Below are positions 1-51,720 of a stretch of 64,000 bases of DNA, piece after piece. The stretch is from Charina bottae (lineage: Eukaryota; Chordata; Lepidosauria; Squamata; Charinaidae), in assembly GCA_023362775.1 (NCBI GenBank), contig JALMGJ010000003.1, positions 181,137,725 through 181,201,724 on the forward strand. Reading direction: 5' to 3'. The translations under genes were made by a program, and so were the position numbers. The number at the start of each line of letters is the position of its first letter. Position 1 is the stretch's first letter. The notes beneath the pieces were generated by a model that saw nothing but the letters and a program-made list of their open reading frames with translations, did not search any database and was not told the DNA's origin.

Positions 1-829
1 TCTGAAAAACACTAATTCTCTGGGAACAGATCCCTTTAGTGTACTAGATTAAGTATAAAGCAGAGGTTCCCCAATCGAAGATGCCCATATCTTACCTTAT
101 GTTCATCACTGTTGTGATGCATAACTAGGCTCTTCTGCACTCCTCTGGATCATCATTCTTCCTAGCAGCCTCCCAAATAGCTAGTATAGCTGTTTTTCCT
201 GGAATAAAGTGAACTTTGTTTGGATCAACAAAGAATCACTTTCTTTGATCAAGGAAAAATACCTGACACAGTTTAGCATGAACATAGAGCCAGTATATCT
301 TAGCTTCTGAATTAATGTGTGTAAAAATGTTATTGTAAATTGTTGCATTCTAATATTCCTGTGTTGTCCTATTTTTAAAAAACCAATACATTGCTGTAAT
401 AAAACATAATTTTTATAGCTAGTTTACTGAGTGTAAATATGGAATTTTTTCTTGAGGCTTTTAAGACTTATTGTGCCAAAACCCCAAAAACTTTCTGCTT
501 GCAGGTTCAGCGTGTTTTATTGCTTCTGCATTGTGCAACTGTGAGAGTAAGAGGAAATTGTCCTTTAAGTCACTTTTTGTATGAAGAAAGCCAGGGTTTT
601 TCCCCCCTCTTTGGAGGCTTGGCTTGAATTTCTGACTACAAGAATGTTCATCACTAAGCTATCCTGAACAATAAAATAATCTAATAGCAATTTCCTATAA
701 ATGTATGCTAAAAAAAAGTCCTACAGAGTTCATCTGTGCTTATTCTGTAACAAATGTTTGGATTTTCAATCTGAATCAGCAACAATATTTTTAATTGATA
801 TGACTGCACTGAAGGCTTACTTCTGAATA
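1..829. other. Unique AT-rich sequence, nothing recognised
   Basis: Low-GC sequence with no conserved coding frame, repeat end or RNA gene that I can recognise. Probably intron 5' of the first visible ANKRD12 coding exon. Confidence 0.5.
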
Positions 830-1503
830 CAGGTAGTCCTCAGTTAACAATGGTAATTGGGACCAGAATTTCCTTTGCTAAGCAATGCAGTCATAAAGCG
901 CAACGTCATATGACCGCATTGCTTAGTGGCGGCAATCCTGGCATCCCAGTTGCCATTGTTAAGCAAGGATTGTGGGTTGTTAAGCGATCCCAGGCGGTTT
1001 ACAAGTAGGCTGGCTGGCGGGCAAGGTGCAGCGCGAGCACGGTGGGACGGGGGGTGGCTGCTGCCAGCTGGAGGAGGGTGTGTGAGTGGCCCGCGAGGTG
1101 TAGCATGAGTGCAGCGGGGCCAGGGGTAGCTGCTGCAGGGCGAGGGAAGGTGCACAAATGGCCTGCGAGGCATGGTGCAAGCAGGGCCGGGGTGGCTGCT
1201 GCCAGGTGGGGGAGGGTGCAAGCGACTTACCAGAGTGACTTGTGAGCTTCCCTGCCAGCTTCCCCTTTGACTTTGCTTGTGGGAAGCTGGTAGTGAAGGT
1301 TGCAAATGACAATCACATGACTGCGGGATGCTGCAACCGTCATAAGTGCGAGCCGGTTGCCAGGCGCCCAGATTGTGATCACATGACTCCAGGGGTGCTG
1401 GGATGGCCAGAACTTCAAGGACCAGTTGTAAGAACAACTCATTCAGCACTGTTGTAACTTCGAATGGTCCCTGAACAAGTGATGGTTGAACGAGGACTAC
1501 CTG
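830..1503. mobile_element. Tc1/mariner-type short element 1 (CAGGTAGTCC ends) with GC-rich minisatellite core
   Basis: Left end CAGGTAGTCCTCAGTTAAC at 830 and right end CGAGGACTACCTG to 1503 are inverted repeats. A TA precedes the left end, as in Tc1/mariner target duplications. No transposase is encoded, so it is non-autonomous. The interior (about 1020-1220) has three imperfect copies of a unit of roughly 80 bp containing GGGTGGCTGCTGCCAG and GGCC-GCGAGG. Open frames on both strands here are by-products of this GC-rich repeat and not genes. Confidence 0.75.
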
Positions 1504-2484
1504 TTAATAATATGTGATTTAGCCATGGGAAGGGCATTTTCTATTGGAAAGAGATATATAAATAGTAGCATTGTATAATTTCAAGGAACCCTTCCATTTT
1601 CATTGTCAGTTATAGTAACAGACCTAATCCAGATTAAAGCAAAAATAACCAAATTAACCTTTAGACATTGTCCTTACCAAATTATTTATAAGGCATACAT
1701 GGAGCTTTACGTGGAAATTAGGCAAAAAATAGAGCTGAACCTTGAAGAGTTTTATCTAATTATAGCTAGGTGCAACCAGTTAATCAGCCAAATCTTCCAT
1801 TAGATAATCTAACAATTAAATCAGATTTATAAAGGAGTTACTTAAATATATGTTACAAGTTTAAATTCTAGATTTATGAACCTCTTCTGTGATATTAGTA
1901 ATATGAAAACTCAGTAGAGGCATTCCTTTCATCTCACTGTTGCCTCATCTCAGCAGTGATGTCTTGTCGGGAACCTCTGCAATACAATACATAGATATGG
2001 CATAATGTAGCTGGTTGTTTCTAATCTGTAGGAAATCTTACATCTGTGTGAATTCAGCCATTTTCAATCTTGCGCCCTCCAGATGTGTTCTACTTCTGTA
2101 AGCCTCAACCAGCATATTATTAGTCTACCTGTGTGTCATGGTGTGTTATTTATGTGCCTAGTAAATGATAATACCTTTTAAAGACTTTTTAAATAGCATA
2201 AGTGAATGAGGTTTCCTTGCCATTATTTCTTGTAATAGTGGCTTTTGCATTTTGATGGACTTCTTGAAAGAAATATATTAATCTGTATACAACAACAAGA
2301 ATCTTGCTCCCAATAATATAATAAAAACCATAAGAACAGTTTACAGCAGTTGAACTATAGAATATTTAAGAGAATTTGTAAAAGAAAGGGGTGTAAATTG
2401 TCTTGTTTAATCCCTGACAGAAATTTTAAAAAATCCTAATGATGACTAGAGGGGTGGATACCACTTAAGAACAAGATGGTGATG
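1504..2484. other. AT-rich intronic or intergenic sequence
   Basis: No gene, RNA or recognisable mobile element. A purine-rich run (GAGGAGGAGAAGGAGGAGG) at about 2490 abuts the LINE-2 piece that follows. Confidence 0.45.
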
Positions 2485-3030
2485 TTAAAGAGGAGGAGAA
2501 GGAGGAGGAAAGCCTATTCTGGATGATGTGGCTTGAATTGCATCTTGAATTGCATTCGGAAGTGCATTGGCAACCAGTGCAGCTCATGGAGTAGAGGTGT
2601 TACATACACCAAATAACTGGTGCTATTTACTACCTGTGCTGCTGTATTCTGTATCAGTTGAAGCTTCGGAATGCTCTTCAAGGGTAGCCCCATGTAAAGC
2701 ATGTTGCAGTGGTTCAGATGGGAGGTCACGAGGGCACGAATGACAGTAAGTAGGGCCTCCTGGTCGAGGAATAGGCACAACTGGTGCACAACCCAAAGGT
2801 ATGCAAAGGCCCTCCTAGCCACAGCTGCCACCTGCTCTTATAGCAGGAGCCGTGAGTGCAGGAGGACCCCCAGATTGCGCACTGGGTCTGTCTGAGGCCG
2901 TGCCATCTCATCCAAGACCAATAATGGAAAGTCCCCGGCACCAGAATGTCCAAACACACAAAGCCACTCAGTCTTACTTGGGTTGAGCTAAAGCCTGTTG
3001 CACCCTGTCCAGGACCCCCAGTTTATTCTC
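2485..3030 (-). mobile_element. LINE-2-type retrotransposon 3' fragment (minus)
   Basis: The minus strand encodes a decayed LINE-2 reverse-transcriptase C-terminal region: NHCNMLYMGLPLKSIPKLQL, then TPLLHELHWLPM. These are the hallmark HCN-YMGLPL and LRELHWLP motifs of the L2 clade. Frameshifts are present. It meets the next copy head to head at about 3030. Confidence 0.85.
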
Positions 3031-3089
3031 TAAACTTTAGGATTGCTTTCCTGAGCAGAATTCTTTCCATTCATAGAACAAATATTTGG

Positions 3090-4035
3090 AACAGAGTGGC
3101 TGTGGATTGATGGCCCCCCTAGATCCGGGAAGTTGTCATCTTTGGTTCTGGGTGGGGTGGCACTACCTCGCTCGGATCCAGTGCGGAATCTGGGGGTCCT
3201 CCTGGACTCGCGACTCCTGCTCGAAGAGCAGGTGGCAGTCGCGGCCAGGAGGGCCTTTGCACAGCTTCGTGTTGTGCGCCAGTTACGCCCTTTCCTGGAT
3301 TGGGAGGCCCTCCGAACAGTCACTCATGCCCTTGTCATCTCCCGTATAGATTACTGTAATGCGCTCTACATGGGGCTACCCCTGAAGAGTATCCGGAAGC
3401 TTCAGCTGGTGCAGAATGCCGCGGCGCGAGCAGTTATGGGTGCCATGAGATCGGCACATGTAACACCTCTGCTACGCGAGCTGCATTGGCTACCAGTTTG
3501 CTTCCGGGTCCAATTCAAGGTGTTGGTGATTACCTTTAAAGCCCTATATGGCATAGGGCCAGGGTACCTGAGGGACCGTCTCGTCCCGATAACGTCAGCC
3601 CGCCTCACCCGTGCATGCAGAGAGGGCATGCTTCGGACCCCCTCAACAAGAGAATTCCATCTAGCGGGGTCCAGGAGACGTGCCTTCTCTGCGATAGCGC
3701 CCGCCTTATGGAATATCTTGCCCCCGGAGGTGAGACTGGCCCCTTCACTCCTGGCCTTTCGGAAGGCCCTTAAGACCTGGCTCTGCCGCCGGGCCTGGGA
3801 CGACAGAGGCGGTAGTGCCTCCTGGGGTTGGCTGGCCCCGTAGTAATATGATCTATCCTACGGTCCCCAACCCATCTTGGATTTCATGTATTTTATTATT
3901 GGATGTATTTTTAGATATTGTTATTTGTATAGTTTTTAAACTTTCAATTGTTGTAACCTGCCCAGAGTCCCTTGCAGGGGAGATGGGCGGGGAATAAATT
4001 GAAATAATTAATAAATAAATAAATAAATAAATAAT
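3090..4035 (+). mobile_element. LINE-2-type retrotransposon 3' end with AAAT tail (plus)
   Basis: Contains an uninterrupted 236-residue frame (3133-3843) covering the region after the polymerase core: LGVLLDSRLLLEEQV, DYCNALYMGLPLKSIRKLQL, TPLLRELHWLPV, ALWNILPPEVRLAP and LKTWLCRRAW. It is followed by the 3' tail (CCCAGAGTCCC, GGGGAGATGGGCGGGGAATA) and (AAAT)n to about 4035. It is 5'-truncated, as most L2 copies are, and has no catalytic residues. The open frame suggests a fairly young insertion. Confidence 0.9.
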
Positions 4036-5931
4036 AAATAAACTAACTCATTAATGGCTTAGTTCTGGAAATGAGTTGGTATCAAGAATAGATATAAAAT
4101 TATTTAAATTGAAGGAAATTAATGAAATTATAAATTAGATGAAATTATTAAATTAATAAAATAATAATTATTTTATCAACCTTAGGTAGGAAAACATGGA
4201 AATGAAATAATATTTTCTCCCCAAGTTTTAGTACAAAATGTTGGTGCAATATATACAACAGTAGTGTTGCTTAGAATGTGAAGTCAGAAGCACATATCTG
4301 TTGATCTAAATAGGCACACAGATGCTTGTCTCTTCAGATTGGTCTTTTAAAAAAATATAGTTTAAAATATTTATTTATACTTATTTATACGTCTTAGAAT
4401 CTACTGACTGGGAAACGATTTATGCTGCCATTTGCCAAAGATATTTAAATGTGTCAGTAATACTATGAATATGTAGCTGTCTTTCTGTCCTTTTTGATTC
4501 TTGCCTTGTAATAAATTGCTCAGACTACTGGATATATTTTAAGCTGATCTTATTAAATTATTACAGTACTTTTTGAGAAGGCAGTGGTAGTTGTGCATGC
4601 TTCAGAGACAAAAAAAATGAGAATGAAAGTTCAGAATTCCATAATAATTTACATTATAAGCCCTGTATGTGCCTTTACAGACAAAAAAGATGGAATTTAA
4701 CAATTTGAATCACTATCATATCCATACTCCAGGGAGCCTACTTAAAATAACCCTTATTTTAAAAAATCCGAGATTCAGTAATGGATATTCTTAAATATAA
4801 GCTGGAAAAAACCAGGAGAGGAAATGTTCAACTTATTTAAAAACAGAACAGTATCACATTAGCTGCACATTGAGGTCAAGATCGTTGAACTGGAAGCTAT
4901 TATAGTGTCAGCACTGAGTATATTGGGTTATTGGTAATAATCTCTTACATGTTCTATACACTGGTAAATTTAAGATTGATCTGTAGCTAGTTGAGGAGGT
5001 AGGTAATGCTTCCTGTCATCCATGTAGTTCTGAGTTGAATGGTGAATCAAATCCTATCCTATTCCACTTCTGGGTTCTTCAGTGTCTGGCATGGCACTGC
5101 CATTACCTAGTTTCTCCCCCCCCCCCCCCCATTTTTGTGCTTTGCCAACAATAAATGTTGACATTGCTGAATTAGTTTCATTACAATTATGTAATCTTGG
5201 AACCCTAACTCCATCTTCCAGACTTTTGTCTCTAGTAAATTCCAAAATGTGCTAGTAGTTAAAAACATTCTAAATGTAAATATATGGCTACCAAAACCTT
5301 TTAAATGTAAACCTTTTAAAAGGAAATGGGTGCTATTATAATGGTATTATTCAAACTTTTCTTTGAAGCTCATGCCCTGGCAACCTCTTTATTCTACCAT
5401 GTCCTCATGACTGTTCCCTCATTTTATCCTCAGACATGAGCGAGACAAGTGTCAAATCTGAATTTTTCTTGGATTATTGTGCCCGCAGCACAATCAGGCC
5501 ATTTATAAGGGGTGGAAATAGCCTGCTGCCTGTTAGCCACTTCAGGCCAGTGTGGGCATGTCCCCTGTCCTTGGATCCTGAGCACTTTTTTTTGTAGTCA
5601 TTTTTCCCTTTGGGAGGAAAGTGCTGAGCATAGCTTCTGATTGTTGTTGTATCAACAGCACCCTGCAGCATGCCAAACAACTCAGTAGCTGCCTGGGGAA
5701 ACACCACAGTAAAGTAGGAGATCTGGCCCTCTTAAAAGAGCTCTGTCAAAACAAGCCAAACAAACAGCTGATCGGCTCAATAGGAGAGTAGGTAAAATAG
5801 AAGAACTGTTCCTACTTCACTGAGCAACTCCTTATCCTGTCAATCAGCTGTTTTGCTAGCTTATTTTGAGTATGACTTTTGTACTTGTTCAAAAGAGGGC
5901 ATCCAATTAAACATGTACAGGAAGGATTATT
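4036..5931. other. AT-rich sequence without recognised genes
   Basis: No conserved frame, SINE or transposon end seen. A poly-C run lies at about 5117-5131 (C14 or so). Likely ANKRD12 intron or upstream sequence. Confidence 0.45.
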
Positions 5932-6625
5932 TATTTATTTATTTATTATTTGGATTTATCACCGCCCATCTCTACCACAGTAGACTCTGGGCGGTTTACA
6001 ATCATATTATAAAAAGTTAAACCCTATACATCTAAAATCCACTATAAAATAAATAGAAAAATCCAAGAGATGGTGAGTTCTTAAAAGGAGGATATTACTA
6101 AGCTAACCACCCCCAGGAGGAACTATTATTTCCTTCGTTCCAGGCAAGGCAGCAGAACCAGGTCTTTAAAGACTTCCTGAAGGCAAGGGTGCCCGCTTCA
6201 CCTCTGGGGGCAAGATATTCCACAGGGCGGGTGCTATCGCAGAGAAGGCACGCCTCCTGGACCCCGCTAGATGGAATTCTTTTGTTGATGAGGTCCGAAG
6301 CATGCCCTCCCTGCATGACTGGGTCGGGCGGGTAGATGTAATTGGGATAAGACAGTCCCTCGGGTACCCAGGCCCCATGCCATGTAGGGCTTTAAAGGTG
6401 ATAACCAACACCTTGAATTGGACCCGGAAGCAAACTGGTACCCAATGCAGTTCACGGAGCAGCGGTGTTACATGTGCTGATCTTGTAGCACCCATGACTA
6501 CTCGTGCAGCTGCATTCTGGACCAGCTGAAGCTTCCGGATACTCTTCAAGGGTAGCCCCATGTAGAGCGCATTGCAATAATCTATATGGGAGATGACAAG
6601 GGCATGAATGACTGTTTGTATGCTG
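5930..6625 (-). mobile_element. LINE-2-type 3' fragment (minus)
   Basis: Begins at low coordinates with a (TTTA)n tail and GGATTTATCACCGCCCATCT. The minus strand encodes MGLPLKSIRKLQLVQNAAAR, TPLLRELHWVPV and ALWNILPPEVK, with a frameshift near the C-terminus (LKTWFC in another frame). It is 5'-truncated at about 6625. Confidence 0.9.
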
Positions 6626-7247
6626 AAAGTTAGTCTTAGCCTAATGTTTCTTGGAATTTAATCATATTATCATCATTCAATTCTAAAGTAGCTCTGAAGG
6701 CGGACAGTGCATGCATGGTGAATTGGAATTAGAGAAATACTTTTGAGTAAATAAATTCTGGATTGGATTACAAAATTAAAATATTTCTATTCACTTTTAT
6801 CTAGAAATAAATGACAGGACTTTCCTCTATGGTTGTGATGCACCTACTCATAAAACACTCAAAGAAATCAGTGGAATTTCTGAATGCAACCAACAGGGCA
6901 TGATTCTGCCAAAATTGAAGTATTTAGTTACATCATTTATAAATGAATGGGACATATTGAAATTTTTAAAATTGAAAATTATGTCCATTGAACTGAGTCA
7001 CTTGCATCATTAATTATCTTGAAATTAAATAATTTAACTTTTAGCTAAGACTGAAATTGATACTTATTTGAGAGTTGGCACCCTGTAAGTTTTCTCAATC
7101 AAGGGCACTCAGATTTGCATCCTTTATGTTCTAATATTTCTTATTCCCATTCTTATGCAATTCCTCCTGCTTCCATGACACTATTTTAAAGGTATTATTC
7201 TGGACCATGCCATTTCAAAGGGCAATTTGGCACTTTCTGGAAATAAA

Positions 7248-7361
7248 TCCTCTGAACTGGAAGCAGTTTGAGATGTCCTGGACATATCACCCCAGATAAA
7301 ATATGTGTGTTTGGACCTGGACTCTTCCCGGGACACCTTGAACTGGTTCCAGTTCAGAGGA
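7248..7361. repeat. Short palindromic (hairpin) element
   Basis: Left arm 7248-7281 (TCCTCTGAACTGGAAGCAGT...) pairs with right arm 7329-7361 (...GGTTCCAGTTCAGAGGA) with a few mismatches, around a loop of about 47 bp. It resembles a fold-back miniature element, but no family could be assigned. Confidence 0.6.
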
Positions 7362-7519
7362 CTTACTTTAGAAAAACACCGAAGCAGTCCTGGGATGGTA
7401 TGTTCCAGAGGGAAGTCAGCATAGTCTGGTGGGGGTCATATATTTGGAAAATATTTTCAGAAAATAAAATTTCTATGGGGTTCTTCAATTCCGAGAATAT
7501 CTTTACAGAAAATGCAATT

Positions 7520-8990
7520 ACCAATTAATGAGGGAGGATTCAGTTTTCTAAATCTGGAGCTAAATCATCATGCTTACCTATTGTCAAGTATTAAATACTA
7601 AGCCAACAATTGGTGTTAATTTTCCGATTTGGGCAGCTTTAGAATATACATATATAGCACCTTTGGTTGGATGGACAGCATTAGGATCTAAATACACCAG
7701 AACTCTAGTATCTCTGGAAACAATTACGTCAGTTAGAAAGTTGTGGAATGTAATATCTAGTAAAAAAAGATTTGACCCTTTTTCCCATGCTAAATTGATT
7801 TTATGGGGAAACCCAACTTTAAAAATTGGGGAAAAGATGGTGGTATGGAAACATTGGATGGAAGTGGGGATATTGACTTTGGACCAACTGATAGATAAAG
7901 AAGATGAATTTTTAACATACACTGTGTTAAAAGATAAATATCATCTATCAGATGTAACCCAATGGCAATATTTACAGCTACAACATTTTTTAACAACATT
8001 GTTTGGACCAGCAGCATTTTCAGCTTCTGAGACACCTGAGATACTAGAACAACGTGTTAAATCCTTTAAAACTAAAAAACCTACTATTAATTTTTATAGA
8101 TATTTGTTATAAATAAACCAATTTGATATGCAGATGCTAAGGAATGAGTGGAATAAAGAATTAGAGGTTCCTGTATTGCCTAGACAATGGGAGAATGTCT
8201 TAACTTCTATAGCAAGAGTGTCAGTGGACCTCAAATTACGACTTATACAACAAAAAATAGTATTTAGAATTTATTGGACTCCATTACGTTTGTATAGAAA
8301 AGGACTGTCAAAAACAGCATTTTGTTGGAGATGTAATAAGGATAATGCTTCTTTAAAACACATGTTTTTACAATGTCCTATACTTATTAAGTTTTAGGAG
8401 AAAGTAATGGAATATATAAATATGATTGTGCAACAAAAGCTAAAATTGTCAGAGGATAATATTCTCTTGAACTACATGTCTAGTACATGGAAATTGACAA
8501 CTGGACAATGCAAATGGATCTCCGTGCCCTTACTATGGCTGAAAGACTAATATTGCAACATTGGAAAGATAAACATATGGCCCCATTCACTCAATGGATT
8601 GAAGACCTGGTTACACTTGCCACCCATGAGCAGATTGCCTATAGACGTAGACTTTGTATGGACAAGTATAATGAAATGTGGAACTCATTTATACAAAATA
8701 CAGTAGGTTAAAAAAAAAGAATGACAAGGTTATATAAATGTATTAGAAATTAATATATAGGCACTTGAATTTTATTTACATTAGATAAGTATATATAGAA
8801 TTATAACTGTTAATTCTTATAACAATATATTATAGATTTTTTTCTTTTTTCTATTGTATTTTTTCACTTTTTTGTTAAGCACTTTTTATGTATAGTTTTT
8901 TTTTCTTTTTTGAAAATATATGTTGTCGCATTTTAATTCTTAGTTTTTTTTTTCTTTTTCTGTTATTATTTTAAAAGCAGTTTTTAAAAA
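7520..8990 (+). mobile_element. L1-type LINE 3' end, decayed
   Basis: Consecutive frames (7570-8112, 8128-8397, 8487-8711) read like the C-terminal third of an L1/Tx1-type reverse-transcriptase ORF2: GGFSFLNLEL before 7570, a long Trp-rich connector, then LKLRLIQQKIVFRIYWTPLR and the zinc-knuckle-like FCWRCNKDNASLKHMFLQC. The frame is split by a stop near 8112 and a second near 8397. An A-run at about 8710 and T-rich stretches up to 8990 may be the 3' UTR. It contains no reverse-transcriptase core. Vertebrate L1s of fish, frog and lizard type share the CWRC motif. Confidence 0.75.
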
Positions 8991-10915
8991 AGCATAGTGT
9001 GGTGGGGGAATGGATCATTCCAGAATCCTCTGTAACATTCTCTTCCCAAATAAGTCAGTTTTGCAGATCCCAATAGTTAGTATATTTAAATGTAAATAGA
9101 GGATGTTGCCTGCAGCCTACCTGCATTTATTTAGCATCAGTAATATTGCAGCAGTCATGTCTTAAGGACATATTTGAATTGATGAATTGATAAAATGACT
9201 GCATTGTTTTTAACATCAATTGTCTCTACTATTTTGTTAATAATAATATTGCTGATTTTTTAAAAATTGTAGTTCTTCTTAACATTTGGATTTTATTATT
9301 GTTTTTATTGTAAGCTCCCTAGAGGCACTTTATTGTGAGATGGGCGGCTATGTAAATGTGAGAAATATATTTATTTATTTAGCAGGATAATAAGTTCTAA
9401 ATGTTGGAATGTTAAAATGTACAGGTTAACACCAGTATGTTTACTGTACATCAAATGGCTAACACTTTTTGGGGAAAAAGTAACCCCTGTGTCTAAGATT
9501 CTAAGTAAGGATTAGATTAAGAAGTATGATTTTCTCTATTTCATATCAGTGTTTCAGAAGAGTTTGCTCTTATGCATTAATACTATCTGCTTTACAGCAA
9601 TAGCTTTTGCTCTCTGATATAGCATATCTTCTTTCATTTATTCCCAATATGTTTTTCTGTATTCATCCTGGTGAATATTTGAATACATTAACTACTTCGG
9701 TGTGGGGAGACTGCCAAATGAATGCTAGAGTCCCACCATCCATGCATCAAAGTTAATGAACAGTGTATCCTGTCATTTCAGAGAATAATTGCCAAATTCA
9801 GAGCACTTCTGGAGATGGCTGGATTTACACATAAAAACCAGGAAATGCCCCACAATTTAGTAGAGGATATTGCCAGTTTGAATTGTAATAGCTCCAATTC
9901 TAGTAAGCATAACTGTAGGTACAACCTCTGTCTTGGCTGTCTTATAAGTTGCCACCAAAATTAATAATAGAGATTTCTGTATTAATTTGAAGTTTTGCCT
10001 AAAATTATTTAGTACAATGCAAGGTGTGAAGTTTCTAGGCTAATTACTACCAGCTCTGAATATAGGAGTGATAGGTTAAGAAAAGCCAGGTGCATTTTGA
10101 CTTTTGCCAAAATAGGTGATTGTATAGAGAATTATTTTATTAATTCATTAAATTTGTACTCTGCCATAATCAAACAATTATCAGCAGTTTCAGTGGAAAA
10201 AGCTTGTCCGCTTAACTTTTTGCTACTCTAAAACAGGATGCTGGAGAAAAGGATAAAATATAATTCACTGTTTCTCTCTCTGGGTGTATATGTATACAGA
10301 ATAAGTGTGTGTGTTTTTCTCCACCTGTATCTATAATTGCATTATATATTTTGTGAAAAAAGCACCCCTTGATTATTTGCTCAATCAGTTACTCAGGTTC
10401 CCTCTGTAATGTATTATGTGTACTGTACTGTATTAGAACACACAGATTGACAAACCTGAAATATTCATTTGCAGTTTTAGGAATAAGTTTTCTATATCCC
10501 ATTAATTTTTTCTTCTGAATTCAATAAAATATTTAGATATAGGTTGATCAAACTAATAATTTGTTCCTAGGATTTTTCTTGAGATAAGGAGATTTGGAAT
10601 AGCTTCTTTATTTCATTATCTATTTATTCTAGCTCAGTTTTGCACAATACCAATTATTTTATTTTATATCTATAAAAAAAATAGAAGTTGGGCTCTTTAG
10701 CATTATATTACAAATCTATTAACAAAGGTTTCACAGTAAAGTCTAATAATCCTACTTAACTGTTGTAAATTAAGGAATAGTTTATAGGCAAAACTGTTGT
10801 TGGTTAGTTTAGTTGAAGACTCTTCATAAAATGTGCTTGTTTTGGGGGTGATGTTTAATGTCAGTCTTATGCAAACATTGTACTTATAACATAGTATACT
10901 TTTTGTTTATATTAG
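8991..10915. other. Intronic sequence with one LINE-2 3' tail
   Basis: Mostly AT-rich and unrecognised. At 9290-9382 there is a LINE-2-type 3' tail on the plus strand (TTGTAAGCTCCCTAGAGGCA, GAGATGGGCGGCTATGTAAA, then ATTTATTT). The polypyrimidine/AG acceptor of exon A ends the stretch. Confidence 0.5.
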
Positions 10916-50497
<39,582 letters not shown>

Positions 50498-51720
50498 CAG
50501 CTAGCATTTCTTGCTGTTACAGCTCAAGACTGTGGGATGTTTAAATTATAGCACTAAAATGGAATACTGCCTTTATCAATATTCCATGTATTCCTTCTGA
50601 AATGTTCCCCAAATCTCATTCAGTATTGCACATGTGCATACCATTTGTTAATAAATGGTATTATTTTAGCCTCTAGGTTCAAAAAGCATCTTCCCAATAA
50701 ATCTATCTACAACAGTCTTTCACTAAAGATTTAACAGCGCTGGCAGCTGTTAAAAATCCACCAAAAATACTTGCTATTTAAAGTTCACTTTAATGGTTTT
50801 TATTATTAAACTTAAAAGTTTTAGAAAAACAACAAAAACCTGTGGAAGAACTTATAAGCTTGTGGGAATGTGCAGAATGAGAGTCTATTCATCTTACATA
50901 ATTTATAGGTTAACTGTACAGTTTTCTTTTTGAAAAAGATGTTATATTGTTTTCATTTTTTAAAATAACTTATTTTATACATATTGTGCAAATGTAAATA
51001 CTCTTATATTTAATGTTCAGCCCTGTATAAAAATAGATATTTTAATTGTAAAACTGTTTTGTCTAATGTTTATTGGACCAAAATTGTTGTTGTTTCTTAT
51101 GTGTAATGTACAGGCAATTTTCTTTTAAAAGCATGGCGTTTGATTTAGCTGCTTGTTCATCACCATTACTGCTAGGATTTGATACTGAGTGGTATTGCAT
51201 GCTAGCTCAGTTGAAAATTTCCCCTAATGCAGGGTGCCTAAATGATTGAAACATTTGTTACCAATCCAATATACTGCTTTGTACAGCATCCGTTCATTCA
51301 GAGGAATTTGCATGAATCCCCTTTCATCGTAGTATGTAGCAGTGCTTATTGGATTATGTCTTGACTTCACAGAGCCATTTGTCTTTTGCTCTGCTGCTAT
51401 AATGCCATATTTGTGACTTACCTTGGAAAGAATATTTTGTTTAAAATCTTTACAAGATTAGAAAACTAGCTCCTACATCCTGGTCTCAAAAGGAGTTTTT
51501 CAGTGTCCCATTTCTTTCCTTTTAAATGCCTCTCAATGAAAAATCTTAAATTGTATATTGTCTATTTTACTATTCCCTGATAGAAACATATGTAAATAAC
51601 TGTACATACAATGTTTAATAAATTCTATTGGTCATGCTAACAGATGGTTGAATCCTTGTGATGGTGAAATTTTCATTCTTGAAGTTTTATACAATTTGAC
51701 AAATAAATCCTTGAAAGTTC
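50498..51720 (+). other. ANKRD12: ANKRD12 3' untranslated region with several poly(A) signals
   Basis: AT-rich sequence after the stop codon without an open frame or recognisable repeat. AATAAA hexamers lie at 50650-50655, 50696-50701, 51617-51622 and 51702-51707. The two distal ones are the best candidates for the main end, giving a UTR of about 1.1-1.2 kb. A LINE fragment begins directly after 51720, which also marks the boundary of unique sequence. Confidence 0.7.
51617..51622 (+). terminator. Distal polyadenylation signal AATAAA
   Basis: AATAAA in TGTTTAATAAATTC, followed by a T/G-rich stretch. This is a candidate main 3' end of ANKRD12; a second AATAAA at 51702-51707 is an alternative. 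The actual cleavage site cannot be seen from sequence alone. Confidence 0.55.

Noticed and set aside
844..1449. 201-codon minus-strand frame with Pro/Ser-rich product
   Set aside because: It corresponds to the GC-rich minisatellite core of transposon element 1; several overlapping frames are equally open.
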